In this document: piece by piece, positions 23,395 to 34,038 of the stretch
Layout of the letters: every line of letters begins with the position of its first letter
Numbering within the stretch: the stretch's first letter is position 1
Assembly (NCBI GenBank): GCA_032158295.1
Contig: CM063254.1
Span: 3,387,538-3,451,537, forward strand
Source of the DNA: Pycnopodia helianthoides
Taxonomy: Eukaryota > Echinodermata > Asteroidea > Forcipulatida > Asteriidae
Length of the DNA: 64,000 nt
Reading direction: 5' to 3'
Notes under the pieces: model-generated
The model's input: the letters and a program-made list of their open reading frames with translations, nothing else
Database searches by the model: none
Told to the model about the DNA's origin: nothing
Made by a program: the position numbers and the translations under genes

Positions 23395-23560
23395 CTAGCA
23401 ATCTCGGTGGTCTAGTGGTATGTATCTGCTCTAGAATGGCAAAGGTCGTGTGTCCGAATCCCACCCGAATCCTGCCTCTAGCAATCTCGGTGGTCTAGTG
23501 GTAAGACATCTGCTATAGAATGGCAAAGGCCGTGTGTCCGAATCCAACCGAGTAATATGC
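23395..23560 (+). mobile_element. Two tandem tRNA-like SINE heads
   Basis: CTCTAGCAATCTCGGTGGTC followed by TAGTGGTA occurs at about 23394 and again at about 23475, each with GAATGGCAAAGG-CGTGTGTC and CGAATCC downstream. The TGGTCTAGTGGTA part resembles an A box and GTGTCCGAATCC a degenerate B box. The second copy continues into a non-tRNA body (CCTGTGAAAAAATG). CTCGGT and ACCGAG can pair as part of an acceptor stem. I read these as SINE heads and not tRNA genes. Confidence 0.6.
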
Positions 23561-23730
23561 CTGTGAAAAAATGTTTTCACAGGACTCGGGAAAGTACTGA
23601 GTACACAGTGCTTTTACACATATTGGTGTTTGGGTGAAAGCCAAATAACAAACATGGTTAAAAGTTTGAATTATAAAAATGATGCAAAAATGCCCCACAT
23701 GGGGGTGTGCAATAATGTTAGCCAACTTAC

Positions 23731-23802
23731 AATTTCTGGAGAGAGTCGAGGCCATCAAAAGCTCTTGGTTCGATGTACACGATGTGATTCCCACTCAAGT
23801 TC
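23731..23802 (-). CDS. ADGRA3: ADGRA2/3-like adhesion GPCR, exon 3: second LRR
   Basis: This is 72 nt, phase 2 on both sides, with the core LNLSGNHIVYIEPRAFDGLD, one leucine-rich repeat. The acceptor is TGACGCAG upstream of 23802 and the donor is GTAAGTTGGC downstream of 23731. The upstream intron to exon 2 is 14.2 kb and the downstream intron is 5.5 kb, both repeat-rich. Confidence 0.95.
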
Positions 23803-24007
23803 CTGCGTCATCGCAAACAAAGAAAATGAAACATAGGGTTATGAATGTCCACAAGCTCCTCGTCATGTTAACTACCCCCATCGGGGTTATCTTCTCCCGA
23901 AGGGGATACATGTGCATTAGTAAACCCCCCCCCCCCCGAAGCAGGGGATCCTGAAGCAAAAAACAAACCCCATCTGGGCCATTTCATGGCTCTGCTTCCA
24001 CACAAAA

Positions 24008-24443
24008 TAATAATAATAATAATAATAGTGGCTTCTTATATAGCGCTCATATCTGTCACTCAGTGACGCTCAAGGCGCTTCAACAGTCAGTATTTTCCTG
24101 CAAGGTATATATGTGGAGCTACTTTTTGAAGTTTGAGACCTATTCCTTTACATAGCACAATGTAATGGTTTACAAGGTGCTGTGGCGCAATATGCTGCCA
24201 ATCAAACCAGGAACACCGGGGCGAACCCCTTCTCTTTTCGAAAAGTGCACTAGGTTCTTTTACGTGCATTACACAACACACGGGACCAACGGCTTTACGT
24301 CCCATCCGAAGGACGAAGCAATAATGGTTAAGTGTCTTGCTTAAGGACACAAGTGTCACGACTGGGACTCGAACCCACACTCTGCTGAACAGAAACATCA
24401 GAGCTTGAATCCGGTGCTCTTATCCGCTCGGCCACGACACGCC
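24008..24443 (-). mobile_element. tRNA-Leu-derived SINE, near complete, with (TTA)n tail
   Basis: On the minus strand it begins GGCGTGTCGTGGCCGAGCGG, a leucine-tRNA-like A box. A CAA anticodon position in GATTCAAGCTC follows, then a long variable arm and the B box GGGTTCGAGTCCC. Then comes a conserved-looking body (TTCGTCCTTCGGATGGGACG and GCACGTAAAAGAACC). It finishes with GAGCGCTATATAAGAAGCC and a run of TTA repeats at 24008-24027. The layout of tRNA head, conserved central domain and short repeat tail is that of conserved-domain SINE superfamilies; which one is not decided. Confidence 0.88.
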
Positions 24444-24499
24444 AAAATGAGAAACACTAACACGTAAAATAGATATGGAGAAGGCTAGACTAAGGAGGA

Positions 24500-24960
24500 A
24501 AATACTCAATTTTCCTATAACCGAAATGTTTAGTCTGCCAATAAAAATAGTTTCTAAAAAGCTCAGACAGGCACTATACACAGAAATTACAAGGATATAA
24601 ACAATTAAAAACTTTGAGTTGTTTGGGTTGTATCTAGGAGAAAACTGTTGACTGCTGCTTTAGATAAAAAGATGGATGTCAAGCAACGGATATTGATGGG
24701 CAATGAGTTCCACAAGGCAGGCACACTATGAAAAAAAAAAGAATACTTTTGAATACTACATCCTAGAGAGTTTGGAATGTGGGAAATTCTTTATGTTGGT
24801 GGATTCAAAACAAAGAGTTGTCAATGTCGGTGTGATTGTAAAATATATGTTTTAAACGGAAACAGTAAGCTCAACAGCTCTGCTCCTTGAATCGAGCGAT
24901 GTAAGATTTAGTAGAGTCGACCCCTAGAAAAAGCAAGGCAATTATTGCCAAGCCCTTCAA
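24500..24960 (+). repeat. Dispersed repeat fragment between two SINE copies
   Basis: Wording such as GGGCAATGAGTTCCACAAGG and GAGCGATGTAAGATTTAGTA is typical of decayed retroelement 3' regions and weakly echoes 9360-9720. No protein domain is seen. Confidence 0.35.
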
Positions 24961-25199
24961 TTCAGTGAACATGAAGTGCGAGGCCTGGCATTATATCATA
25001 TGCACTGTTCAAGAATTTAGCGTTCGGTTCACAGCGGGCACCGTGTATCAATCAGGCCTCCGCCGGAGAGTGCGTGCTGCATGGAAAATCTGTCGACTGG
25101 TGTTAGCTCAACGGCAGCACGACGATAAAAAATGGGGAATAAAAACAATATTACTTTACATTTATACCGCGCTTAATACTTGGTTTCTATAAGCACTAC

Positions 25200-25556
25200 A
25201 GTATTTATCTTGGAAGGTATGTGGAGCTACGTTTTTGAAAGATGAGACCTTTTGCCTTTACATAGCACCACGTAATGGTGTACACGGTGCTGTGACGCAA
25301 TATGCAGCCAATCAAAACAGGAACACTGGGGCGAACCCCTTCTCTTTACGATAAGTGCACTGGGTTCTTTTACCTGCATTAAACAACACACGTGACCTAC
25401 GGCTTTACGCCCCATCCGAAGGACGCAGCAATAATGGTTAAGTGTCTTGCTTAAGGACACAAGTGTCACGACCGGGACTCGAACCCACACTCTGATGCTG
25501 ATCAGAAACACCAGAGCTTAAGTCCGGTGTTCTTACCCGCTCGACTATAACACACC
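25200..25556 (-). mobile_element. tRNA-Leu-derived SINE, second copy
   Basis: It matches 24100-24443 over the body and head: the CTCGAACCC, CCATCCGAAGGACG, CATAGCACCACGTAATGG and ATATGCAGCCAATCAAA blocks on the plus strand. The tRNA head at the right end is more decayed (GCTCGACTATAACACACC), and the 3' tail near 25150-25200 is a degenerate ATTTATACCGCGC stretch. Confidence 0.82.
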
Positions 25557-26050
25557 CCTAATAAATTTAACACAATTTTTCCTAATAAGTCTCAACATTC
25601 CATGACTCTAAAAATAGTTGACCCTTTTCCATGACTTTCAAGGCCTGGAATATACAAAAGCAAAAATTCCATGACTTTCCAGGTTTTCCATGACCCGTAC
25701 GAACCCTGCAATATCACCATCTTAGTGAAGAAGAATGGCCTCAAAGGAAATACCCATCAAAACTTGTCCATTTTGCATAATTGATGAGCTATTCCCTTGA
25801 CCTCTAGGTCTTAAAGAACTCGCGATTTGAATGTGTAGATGGGAAGCATTGCACATCTGTGCGAGCACTGCATCCATGTCGGTTTGCTGTCTGTGTACAT
25901 TTTGCTTCAGTCACCAATTTGAATTCTTACATCTCGTTTGCTTCATCGGTCCAGGGGAAACGCTGGCAGAATAAACTTCATCTCAAATTTGAATATTCTT
26001 GAGATAGATAGTAATCACTTTGTGGCTACCTCCTTGGGTTTTTTCATTAC

Positions 26051-26434
26051 GGGTATTATACAGGATTGGTAGAGCTGAAAAAATTAGTCGCAGACAGCGT
26101 TCATGTTGTGTGATCAACCATATACATGAAATAACAAACCTGTGAAAATTTGGGCTTAATTCATTGTGTCAGTCAGGAGAAAATAGCGAAAACCGTGCGC
26201 AATTTTCAGCATGTAAACACGTTGTCCTTAATTTTGGTTGTAACAACCAAAATCAGCAGTTGCATTTTTAATAGTTTTGCTTTTAGGTTTTCAAATACAC
26301 TTTTCTTGAATATGACTTCATTTTACAGGGAAATATTTCACAGAAAAAAAAGGTTCTAGTATGAACTTCATAACCAGTCAGCTTTCAGGCTAAAATTAAA
26401 CAATGATGTTTTTTATCCTGTAATATACCTTTAA
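26051..26434 (-). mobile_element. TTAAAGGTATT MITE, reverse orientation
   Basis: The right end is ATCCTGTAATATACCTTTAA and the left is a decayed GGGTATTATACAGGATTGGT. The interior shares AATTTTGGTTGTAACAACC, TTCAGCATGTAAACACGTTG and ACTTTTCTTGAATATGACTT with 28795-29313. The GGTTGTAACAACC core is itself palindromic. Confidence 0.78.
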
Positions 26435-26689
26435 TTACTCTGCCCAGGCTTAAGAACATGAACACATATGATGTTATTTGATTAAATTGTAGTGTTGGAT
26501 ACAGATGCCTTTTTCCTTCCTTTATTTCCATGCATCCACAAATACAATTGCTTTCTTCAGCGACTGCGTATTTCTTAGTAAAAATATTTTCCTATTAAAA
26601 AAACTTTCCAAGACAGTCCCTGGCTCAGGAGCCATGCCATGTTTACTTAGCCATTCCCAAATCCAAATTAGACAGTCCGCTATGATCTG

Positions 26690-27075
26690 TGTCATCTTCC
26701 CGAGTTCACCAGTGGTAAATGGGCAAACCATGAGGTGAGCATGGCCGACTGGCATATCATAATAACACATGGCGTGTGCCTGCAAGTAGAGGAGCAGCGG
26801 TGGTGGGCGTGGGGGCCCCCACACGCCCTCCCTCTTCCCCCCTCGAACCGTGCACGCCGAAGATTGCCCAGCAGCCTTGTGTCAATACACCGTACGGGAG
26901 ACGGTGCTCCAGTCGAGGGGAAAGTGGTCATATTAGAAATTGGTTCATGCTTGACAGGCACGGTTTCTTGATTAAATACGGCATTGGGGTACATGACTGT
27001 ACAGCTCTCATCGTATCCTATCCGTTCCGTCCTGTCCGCTGTGATAAGCCAGCGTTGATGAAACACTGGCACTGA
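26690..27075 (-). other. GC-rich unassigned island inside an ADGRA intron
   Basis: This stretch is richer in GC and CpG than its surroundings and stays open on the minus strand for 127 codons (26692-27072), with long open frames on the plus strand as well. I recognise no domain, no matching splice sites and no LRR or Ig pattern, so it is not called as an exon. It could be a regulatory element, an old CpG-rich repeat or chance. Confidence 0.3.
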
Positions 27076-27202
27076 TTTGGGTACACTTCAGTGATGTCAT
27101 TTGCCGTCACACACACGATTGTCTACCATGACATGTTCAGTATCACTGATGAATAACCGGATTCAGAAGTCGATATTTGTTTTTTGCCGATGAGCATCCA
27201 CA

Positions 27203-27722
27203 TTAAAGAAGGGGCTCCAAGGTCAAATTCACTTTTGTGATCCATTCATTTTCCCAATAGATAAGAGTCCTTATGAAAATGGTGGGAGAAAATCACAAGT
27301 CTCTAAACTCACAAGAAAATGCCATTTTATTTGATACTCTTTCAGAGTGAACTTGAAACATCATGTCATCGAACAGAAAACATAAAAACAGTTCTGTACA
27401 TTCCAAAGAGGAATTTTTGCGCCAGTCAAAAGGTCAAGATCAATGCTGTTTTTGATTGAATATCATCAAAATTCATACATGAACTGAAGGCTCTTTGCAG
27501 AAAAGCATACAAACCATGAATTTGAAATGTTGCATCATCGGACGATTTTGGATTTGGATAAAAATTGTGCTTGAGGGGTATCAAACACAGTGGTATCTTA
27601 CACCATTTTAACTTGAGATTAGAATCTTAGAATTTGTTTGTCCTCGTTTTCATAAAGACTCTATCTATTGGAAAATGAGTGCATCACAAAAAAATTAATT
27701 TGACCTTGGAGTCCTTCTTTAA
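27203..27722 (+). mobile_element. GGGGCTCCAAGGTC MITE, complete
   Basis: The left end TTAAAGAAGGGGCTCCAAGG continues TCAAATT; the right end AATTTGACCTTGGAGTCC continues TTCTTTAA. This gives inverted repeats of about 27 bp and TTAA at both ends. It abuts the next MITE and shares one TTAA with it (27719-27722). Confidence 0.88.
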
Positions 27723-28107
27723 AGGCAGGGTATACTTTCTCTAATTGTCAAAGACCAGTATCCTTTCTTGTTGTATTCCAACATATGCATAAAATAAACA
27801 GACCTGTGAAAACTGGGCTTAATTGGTCATCGAAGTTGCAAGAATTTAACGAAAGAAAAAAACACCCTTGTTGCATAGAATTGTGTGCTTTCAGAATGCC
27901 TGAGAAAGGCTTCATGCCTGAAGCCGATCTCTGATTCAAACTTTGGGGTTTAAAAATTACCGCTTTCTCTAAAACTATATTACTTCAAAGAGGGTCGTTT
28001 CTGACAATGTTTGATAATATCAACAGCTCTCCAGTGCTCTTAACCAAGTAAGTTTTTATGATCATTAACTTTCTGGAGTAATTACCAAAAGTAAACACTG
28101 CCTTTAA
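27719..28107 (+). mobile_element. TTAAAGGCAGG MITE, complete
   Basis: It runs from TTAAAGGCAGGGTATACTTT to GTAAACACTGCCTTTAA. The interior has TTGTCAAAGACCAGTATCC, ACACCCTTGTTGCATAG, CCTGAGAAAGGCTTCATGCC with an inverted partner, and TTGATAATATCAACAGCTCTCC. Confidence 0.88.
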
Positions 28108-28794
28108 TATCAGACTACATGTAGTTACGCATTGCATGCACACTATATACATGTATATGTGCATAAAGTAAATATGTATTTAAGCACACATCAAAGCAAG
28201 CCATGTATGTAAATACATTTATGTACAAACGTACGGTACCTATCTTATAATTGCAGGCTCACAACATAAAAATACCAAACCATGACATCATAAATTTCAC
28301 AAACCAACCACGCACGCACAGGTAACCCGCAACTATACCTGCTGTCGATGACAATGAAGAGAAAATCGTGAAAAGACTTCTTTCTTTTCCTTTTATTTCC
28401 CTCCTAAAAAAAATAATAAGCCTCTGCAAACGCTCTGTCACAGGTCGGCAATTTTCAAAAGATTGTGTGGTGACCATCAAGGGGGGGTTTTCACACTCCG
28501 CTCTTTTGTCCGCTTTTTGGGGGGTTTAGTGCTTTCGGCACTCCAATTACCAGCTTCATTTTTGTTGTGCCTGGGCAATTGTCAGTGGCAGAATTACCTG
28601 AAGCTTGGAGCATGGCATGGCAGGGTGCGCTGATTTTTAATTTCCGTCCACCCCAAAAAAAAAAGGGGCAGCTCTCTTTCTCACAGATTCCGAGCTCAGT
28701 TGCACCAACTACTGCTAGAGTGCATTCGCTTTAATGTATTGGAGCTAATGCAATCAATGTTTAAATGTATTTATTTCTTGCATTTTGTACTTTT

Positions 28795-29313
28795 TTAAAG
28801 GTATTAGTACGAGATTGGTGAGGATAAAACATCACTGTTTAATTGCAGTCTGAAAGCTTATTGATTATGAAATTCATACTGGAACCTTTTTTTTCTGTGA
28901 AATATTTCCCTGTAAAACTAAGTCATATTCAAGAAAAGTGTATTTGAAAACCTAAAAGCAAAACTATTAAGAACGCAACTGCTGATTTTGGTTGTTACAA
29001 CCAAAATTAAGGACAACGTGTTTACATGCTGAAAATTGCACACGGTTTTCACTATTTTCTCCTGACTGACACAATGAATTAAGCCCAAATTTCCACAGGT
29101 TTGTTATTTATTTGTTAATTGTAACTGGAAAATTAAGGACAATGTGTGATGCTGAAAATTGTGCATACTTTTTAACCATTTTCACTCACACAACAAATTA
29201 TGCCAACATTTTCACAGGTTTGTTATTTCATTTAGATGGAATTGATCTCACAAAACAAGAACACTGTCTGCGACTATGTTGTCAGCTCTACGAATCCTGT
29301 ATAATACCTTTAA
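28795..29313 (+). mobile_element. TTAAAGGTATT MITE with internal duplication
   Basis: The left end is TTAAAGGTATTAGTACGAGA and the right end is ATAATACCTTTAA. The segment around AATTAAGGACAA-GTGT, GCTGAAAATTG and CACAGGTTTGTTATTTC occurs twice (about 28999-29110 and 29118-29230), which makes this copy longer than its relatives. Confidence 0.78.
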
Positions 29314-30092
29314 TGCATAAAAGCCCTCGCCTGTCCGAGGTAGGCTCGGCATCGAGTCATTCAAAAATACCAAACGCATACATTTTTTTCATGCGACTCA
29401 TATGTACAAAGAGCCACCGAGCCTGACTGTCCTACAGGCACAAAGTGTACAGAGCCCAATAAAACATTTACAACAAAAACAACATTTTAAAAATTTACAA
29501 CATTTAATACATGCGTCACCAAGTTGCACTAATAATAGATTTTTTTGTTGGAAGGAAGGTGATGCATAAATCATGGTAGCAAGGAGGCTCCAGTTAGACA
29601 ACCAGTAAGGCTATGGGAATGTGGAATGAAGTCAAGACCATGGCATAATAATTCAAGGTCTAAATTGCTTCAAGCGGGGTCCACTAAGGTCCAATTAAGT
29701 TTTGGGATAAACTCATGTCCCAATTAATAGTCCCAGATAAATACCCAGTGCTAATAAAGTTGCTTTCTGTTTTTGTGTGTGTGTGGTTTGTTTTTTTATT
29801 ATAGTTTTTATAAAGATGTAGGCCTAATCAAGAATGTTCAGTTCTTTAAAGGTAGGGTCGTACTTTGGTAGTGATTCCAAAAAAGAAATTGTGTAAGCTT
29901 TCTTGTTATAAAGATGGTAAAGGTAGTAAGCATCCTGCAAAATGATTTCGTCTGAAGTGCCCCCCGTTGATTAAAAATCAATTAAATCAAGTATGTCAAA
30001 AAATGTGAAACACCAAAGATCGCCTGCAGGCAACTTTTGGAAATTTCTGCGGCGTCCATTTAACTGCTGCCCTCAATACAGTCCAGAGATGC

Positions 30093-30233
30093 CAGGCCTC
30101 GAGTTTCGTTTTCAAAAGGGCACGGCAATTTCCCAAAATGAGGGGCGCCAATGAGGAAAATTCCAATTTGTATTGGCGTTTTTAAGGGCACCCACAGCAA
30201 TCGCTGTGGTGCCATGGCGAAATTCAAGGCCTG
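30093..30233 (+). mobile_element. CAGGCC MITE, second subfamily, 6-bp duplication AGATGC
   Basis: It runs from CAGGCCTCGAGTTTCG to GCGAAATTCAAGGCCTG, 141 bp, between direct copies of AGATGC at 30087-30092 and 30234-30239. Interior as in 19056-19188. Non-coding. Confidence 0.88.
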
Positions 30234-30533
30234 AGATGCTGTTAGTAACGCTGTCACCTCGCTAAATGTGGATGGATTTTATGTGCTTGATGAAAATTCT
30301 GTGACTTTTTTTTTTCTTTTTTTTTCTTTCTCAATAATTAGGCACTGTATTCAACTGAAACTTTCACAAGTGACTTTTATTGTATCGTAATGCCTATACT
30401 TGTAAATCAGCATTACGTTGATAACAACACGATGGACATACGTGTATTTAAAGTAGCTAGTAGCTATTTTATACTTTTCCGACCCCAAAAAGAATATTTT
30501 CCACTGAAAAAATTATTGCTTTGCCACACTTTG

Positions 30534-30688
30534 CAGGCCTGGAATTACATCTTTAACAGTGCAAGGCATTTTCATTAAAGCAAAGGGCTCTTCCATTAGA
30601 AAGTCAACGGGAAACTTTCGAAGGGGCACCAGGGCCGGGACCAGGGCAACAGAGAGGCCATGACCTCCGCGGCCTCTGTGTACTTCCA
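30534..30688 (+). mobile_element. CAGGCC MITE lacking its right tip, 6-bp duplication ACTTTG
   Basis: It starts CAGGCCTGGAATTACATC and stops at GTGTACTTCCA, where the usual final GGCCTG is absent. ACTTTG is directly repeated at 30528-30533 and 30689-30694. The interior keeps GTGCAAGGC-ATTTTCATT, GGAAACTTTCGAAGGGGCACC and GGGACCAGGGCAACAGAG. Confidence 0.75.
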
Positions 30689-31331
30689 ACTTTGATGCAG
30701 CCATCTTGTCGATTTCAGTCCAAAGGGGCTTAACCTTTTCACACAGTTCTGTTGTCGCAATTTTCATTTCACGAACAACTGGGGCAGACTTCTTCTTTTT
30801 GTTTTGCTCCAACCCTCACTCGGTTACGTCGAGTCCGACCAGAACACACAAGCGCAACCGCGGCAACGAGCTATCACTTATCGGCCCGATCAGCAAATTG
30901 TACATCACAGTTTCCTAATCCGCACATGAGATTTCCATCAATTCTAAATTAGAGGAGGGAAGGAGGAGGGGGGGGGGTGGATAAAATTACCCTTTCTCCC
31001 GGGAAACAAAGCAATTTCTTTCGACACCAACCCTCCCGGACCTGATGAACAAAAAAAAAATGCTTCGGGACACATCAATATCTAGAGCTGGCAAATAGGC
31101 ATTTGGATTCTTGCTCCCGTCACGCTCCATTTCCAGTTTCCATCTTTTAGTGTACGGACCCCTCCAGATCTAATTATTGACGGCAGACTGGTCGTAGACT
31201 TAAATACATTAATGTACACTCGTCTGCACTACGCGGACTGACAGTCCAGAAATGCTTGATATAGATGTGATTTAATGCGGCTGAATTTGTCTTTCCTCTT
31301 TTCCTTCTTCCCTCTTCATTTTGATATGATA

Positions 31332-31498
31332 CAGGCCTGGAATTTCATCTTGGAGAGGGCAAGGCCATTTTCATTTTGTAAAGGGCACTTCCATTGGAAA
31401 ATCTTAAAGTCTATGGGAAAGTTTTGAAGGGGCACCAAAGCCAAGACTAGGGCAACGGAGGCCATGGCCTCCGTGGCCTCCGAGTAATTCCAGGCCTG
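31332..31498 (+). mobile_element. CAGGCC MITE, complete, 6-bp duplication ATGATA
   Basis: It runs from CAGGCCTGGAATTTCATC to AATTCCAGGCCTG, 167 bp, and is the best-preserved copy. ATGATA is at 31326-31331 and 31499-31504. The interior contains a near-palindrome around GGAGGCCATGGCCTCC. Confidence 0.92.
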
Positions 31499-31639
31499 AT
31501 GATATCTTCATAAAAATCACAGTCCAACATTGGATGGGGGCTAAAATTACTGCTCCGGAATAATTTATTTCCTAATCACATTAAAAAAAATTGTAAATCG
31601 TGTTATAAGCCACAAGGGAAACTGACTGGGTAATTTTTT

Positions 31640-32115
31640 TATTTTTATTCAGAGTTCACCAAATAATAATTGACTAGAGCGGGATTTGAACTTGCAACCT
31701 CCGAATTAATGTGCCAGAAATAGAACTAGAAGAACGCTGAGCTCTACTGCCCTCAGTGTCCTAACTGTGGACGCAGTGTATCAATACCATGTGCCCATGT
31801 GTATGCTAAAAGGGATATTGGGTTGAACGAATAAATGAATAGAGCGGGACCTGAACCTGCAACCTCCCGATTAACAGGCCGGCGCTTTTCCAACTAAGCT
31901 ATCTAGCCCTAATGTTGGCAATCTCCCTAATATCATTTTTCAGGGGGTGCCAGTCAGAAGCCATTCAACCTGTAACTGCCATATAGCCAGGGGATCACAA
32001 CAAGATTCAAAAGATGTATAGCTGTAAGCGCGGTGTGTGCTTTTTTATTTCAAAGCCTTGAAACGCGGCACCTAATTGGGACAAACGTGACTCCCTTACG
32101 TTGTCAACACATGCT
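31640..32115 (-). mobile_element. tRNA-derived SINE region with two tRNA-like heads
   Basis: On the minus strand, CTAGATAGCTTAGTTGG (A box) and GCAGGTTCAGGTCCCGC (B box) lie at about 31845-31910. A second degenerate B box (GCAAGTTCAAATCCCGC) is near 31675-31700. The GTGATCC-CTGGCTATATGGC-AGTTACAGG block lies upstream at about 31968-31998. The body CTGCCCTC-GTGTCC, GTGGACGCAGTGTATC matches 61560-61620. Confidence 0.7.
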
Positions 32116-32507
32116 TCCAAGCTTTTCCTGTAGGTTAAAAGGGTTTGTTTGGCATCTTTTCAACAATTTCGTTATCTAGGTGTGTTGTTTACATGTCCAG
32201 ATATTGCCTGGGTAAATTTCAGAATATTTGTTTGCTTAATTAATCAACTTTTGTAATCTGGTTCTTCTACCACTGACAAATGACAGACAATTGACAGACC
32301 GATATTGTACACAAAAGACCCTGGCAGAGTTTTGTCCTGCCCTTTCTAACCAAACCACTGTCCTGTGTTGATTGACATCCCCCTCTAGGATGTGCGGCAT
32401 GGTCCTGCTTCTGATCTTATGCCATATGAGCTGACCAGTGTGTTTGATGTGGTTAAGACAATGGAAATATCAAAATATGTAAGCATGTGCTGACAACGTG
32501 CCTCATT

Positions 32508-33007
32508 TGCGGGTTTTAAATGACTACAAACACAGTGAGTCTCAAATTATTTTTATTTGACTTAGAATTTTAAGTGCAGTTCTTCTACATCTACAATTTC
32601 TAGACCTGTAAACATCGGCGAAATTCCCAGTACAAATGATGTTCAAGTACTGATGCGGTGGAATTTGTGTGTAATTGCCCACTGACTTTCATGACAAAAA
32701 ATATGAGAATGAAATAACCTAGTTTGCAAAACATCTAATGGCCTCATCAAACCGGGGAATATTTGACCGACAACTTAGAGGCAACCAACTGCACGGCGCG
32801 CAGGGTTTTAAATGACTTCAAAAACAGTTAGTCTCAAATTATTTTCATTTGATTTAGATTTTTAAGTGCAGTTCTTCTACATCTACATTAGACCTGTAAA
32901 CAATAGTATGAGAATGAAATAACCTAATTTGCAAAACATCTAATGGCCTCGTCAAACCGGGGAATATTTGACCGACCAACTTAGAAGCAACCAACTGCAC
33001 TGCGTGC
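32508..33007 (+). repeat. Diverged direct duplication (about 300-bp and 200-bp units)
   Basis: The phrase GGGTTTTAAATGACT-CAAA through GTGCAGTTCTTCTACATCTA and then ATGAGAATGAAATAACCTA to GCAACCAACTGCAC occurs at 32512-32798 and again at 32804-33001. The second unit lacks about 90 bp in the middle. No coding region is evident. Confidence 0.85.
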
Positions 33008-33125
33008 AGAAGGAGCACTTCAGTGGGAGTTATTCTCAAACGTCGATGTCTTACAATCCTCAAGGAAATGATGTGAACATCAAAAGTGAATGACTCTTCT
33101 TCTTTCAAGATTGCCTGTAACTGAT

Positions 33126-33514
33126 TTAAAGACACTGGACACCTTTGGCAATTGTCAAAGACCAGTCTTCTCACTTGGTGTATCTCAACATATGCACACA
33201 AAAAAAAAACCTGTGAAAATTTGAACTCAATTGGTCGTCGAAGTTGCGAGATAATAATGGAAGAAAAAACACCCTTGTCACACAAAGTTGTGTGCTTTCA
33301 GATGCTTGATTTCGAGACCTCACGCGTGAGGTCTCAAAATCAATTCAAATATTTTACTGAGAAATTACTTCTTTCTCAAAAACTACGTTACTTCAGAGGG
33401 AGTCGTTTCTCACAATGTTTGATACCATCAACAGCTCTCCATTGCTCGTTACCAATTAAGTTTTTATGCTAACAACTATTTTGAGTAATTACCAATAGTG
33501 TCCAGTGCCTTTAA
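33126..33514 (+). mobile_element. TTAAAG MITE with perfect 22-bp palindromic core
   Basis: The left end is TTAAAGACACTGGACACC and the right end is AGTGTCCAGTGCCTTTAA. At 33314-33335 the sequence GAGACCTCACG-CGTGAGGTCTC is a perfect palindrome near the element's middle. Flanking blocks match 27719-28107. Confidence 0.88.
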
Positions 33515-33708
33515 CAAATTGCCGGGTTAGTAACTAGAGGTATCGATACAGCGCGCTGCCCATAGTAGCCAGGCTGGGTCTTCTAACCAAAGGTAATCAG
33601 GTGTTGGAGTTCACCATATTTCATACACCAAGAGTCAAATTGCAATTGCAGACCCATAATTCACTAGCAGCTAAAAGCACCACTTCACCTGTCTGTGTGT
33701 GAGTGCCC

Positions 33709-33731
33709 CCCCCCCCCACACACACACACAC
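33709..33731 (+). repeat. Poly-C followed by (CA)n simple sequence
   Basis: A C run joins a short CACACA microsatellite. Nothing else was seen here. Confidence 0.8.
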
Positions 33732-34038
33732 CAAAGATTGGCCTTTTCATCAGCCAGAAGACTGTGACAATTCCTCCAGCCTAATTTACAAGCTCCATAA
33801 AACAAAATTGATGGGGGGTAAACTGTGGTTAGTTTTTTAAGGTGCAGTTTGCCGTTTGATTGGATCTCCAAGGAGTGCCGAGTGACATTAGGAAGGAGTT
33901 CAAAGAAGATGATCGATGGTGTTAACTCCCTAGGGTTGCTGCATAGAAACAGCCGGAGCATAAGGGGCCACGGATCCATCAACCAAGGCTAATTATATGG
34001 ATCAGAGTCCTGGAAAAAATATGGAACAAGATTCTACT

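Noticed and set aside
23470..23550. Possible tRNA-Gly/Val-like gene
   Set aside because: The T-loop reads GTCCGAATCC and the copy continues into a repeat body, so it is a SINE head.
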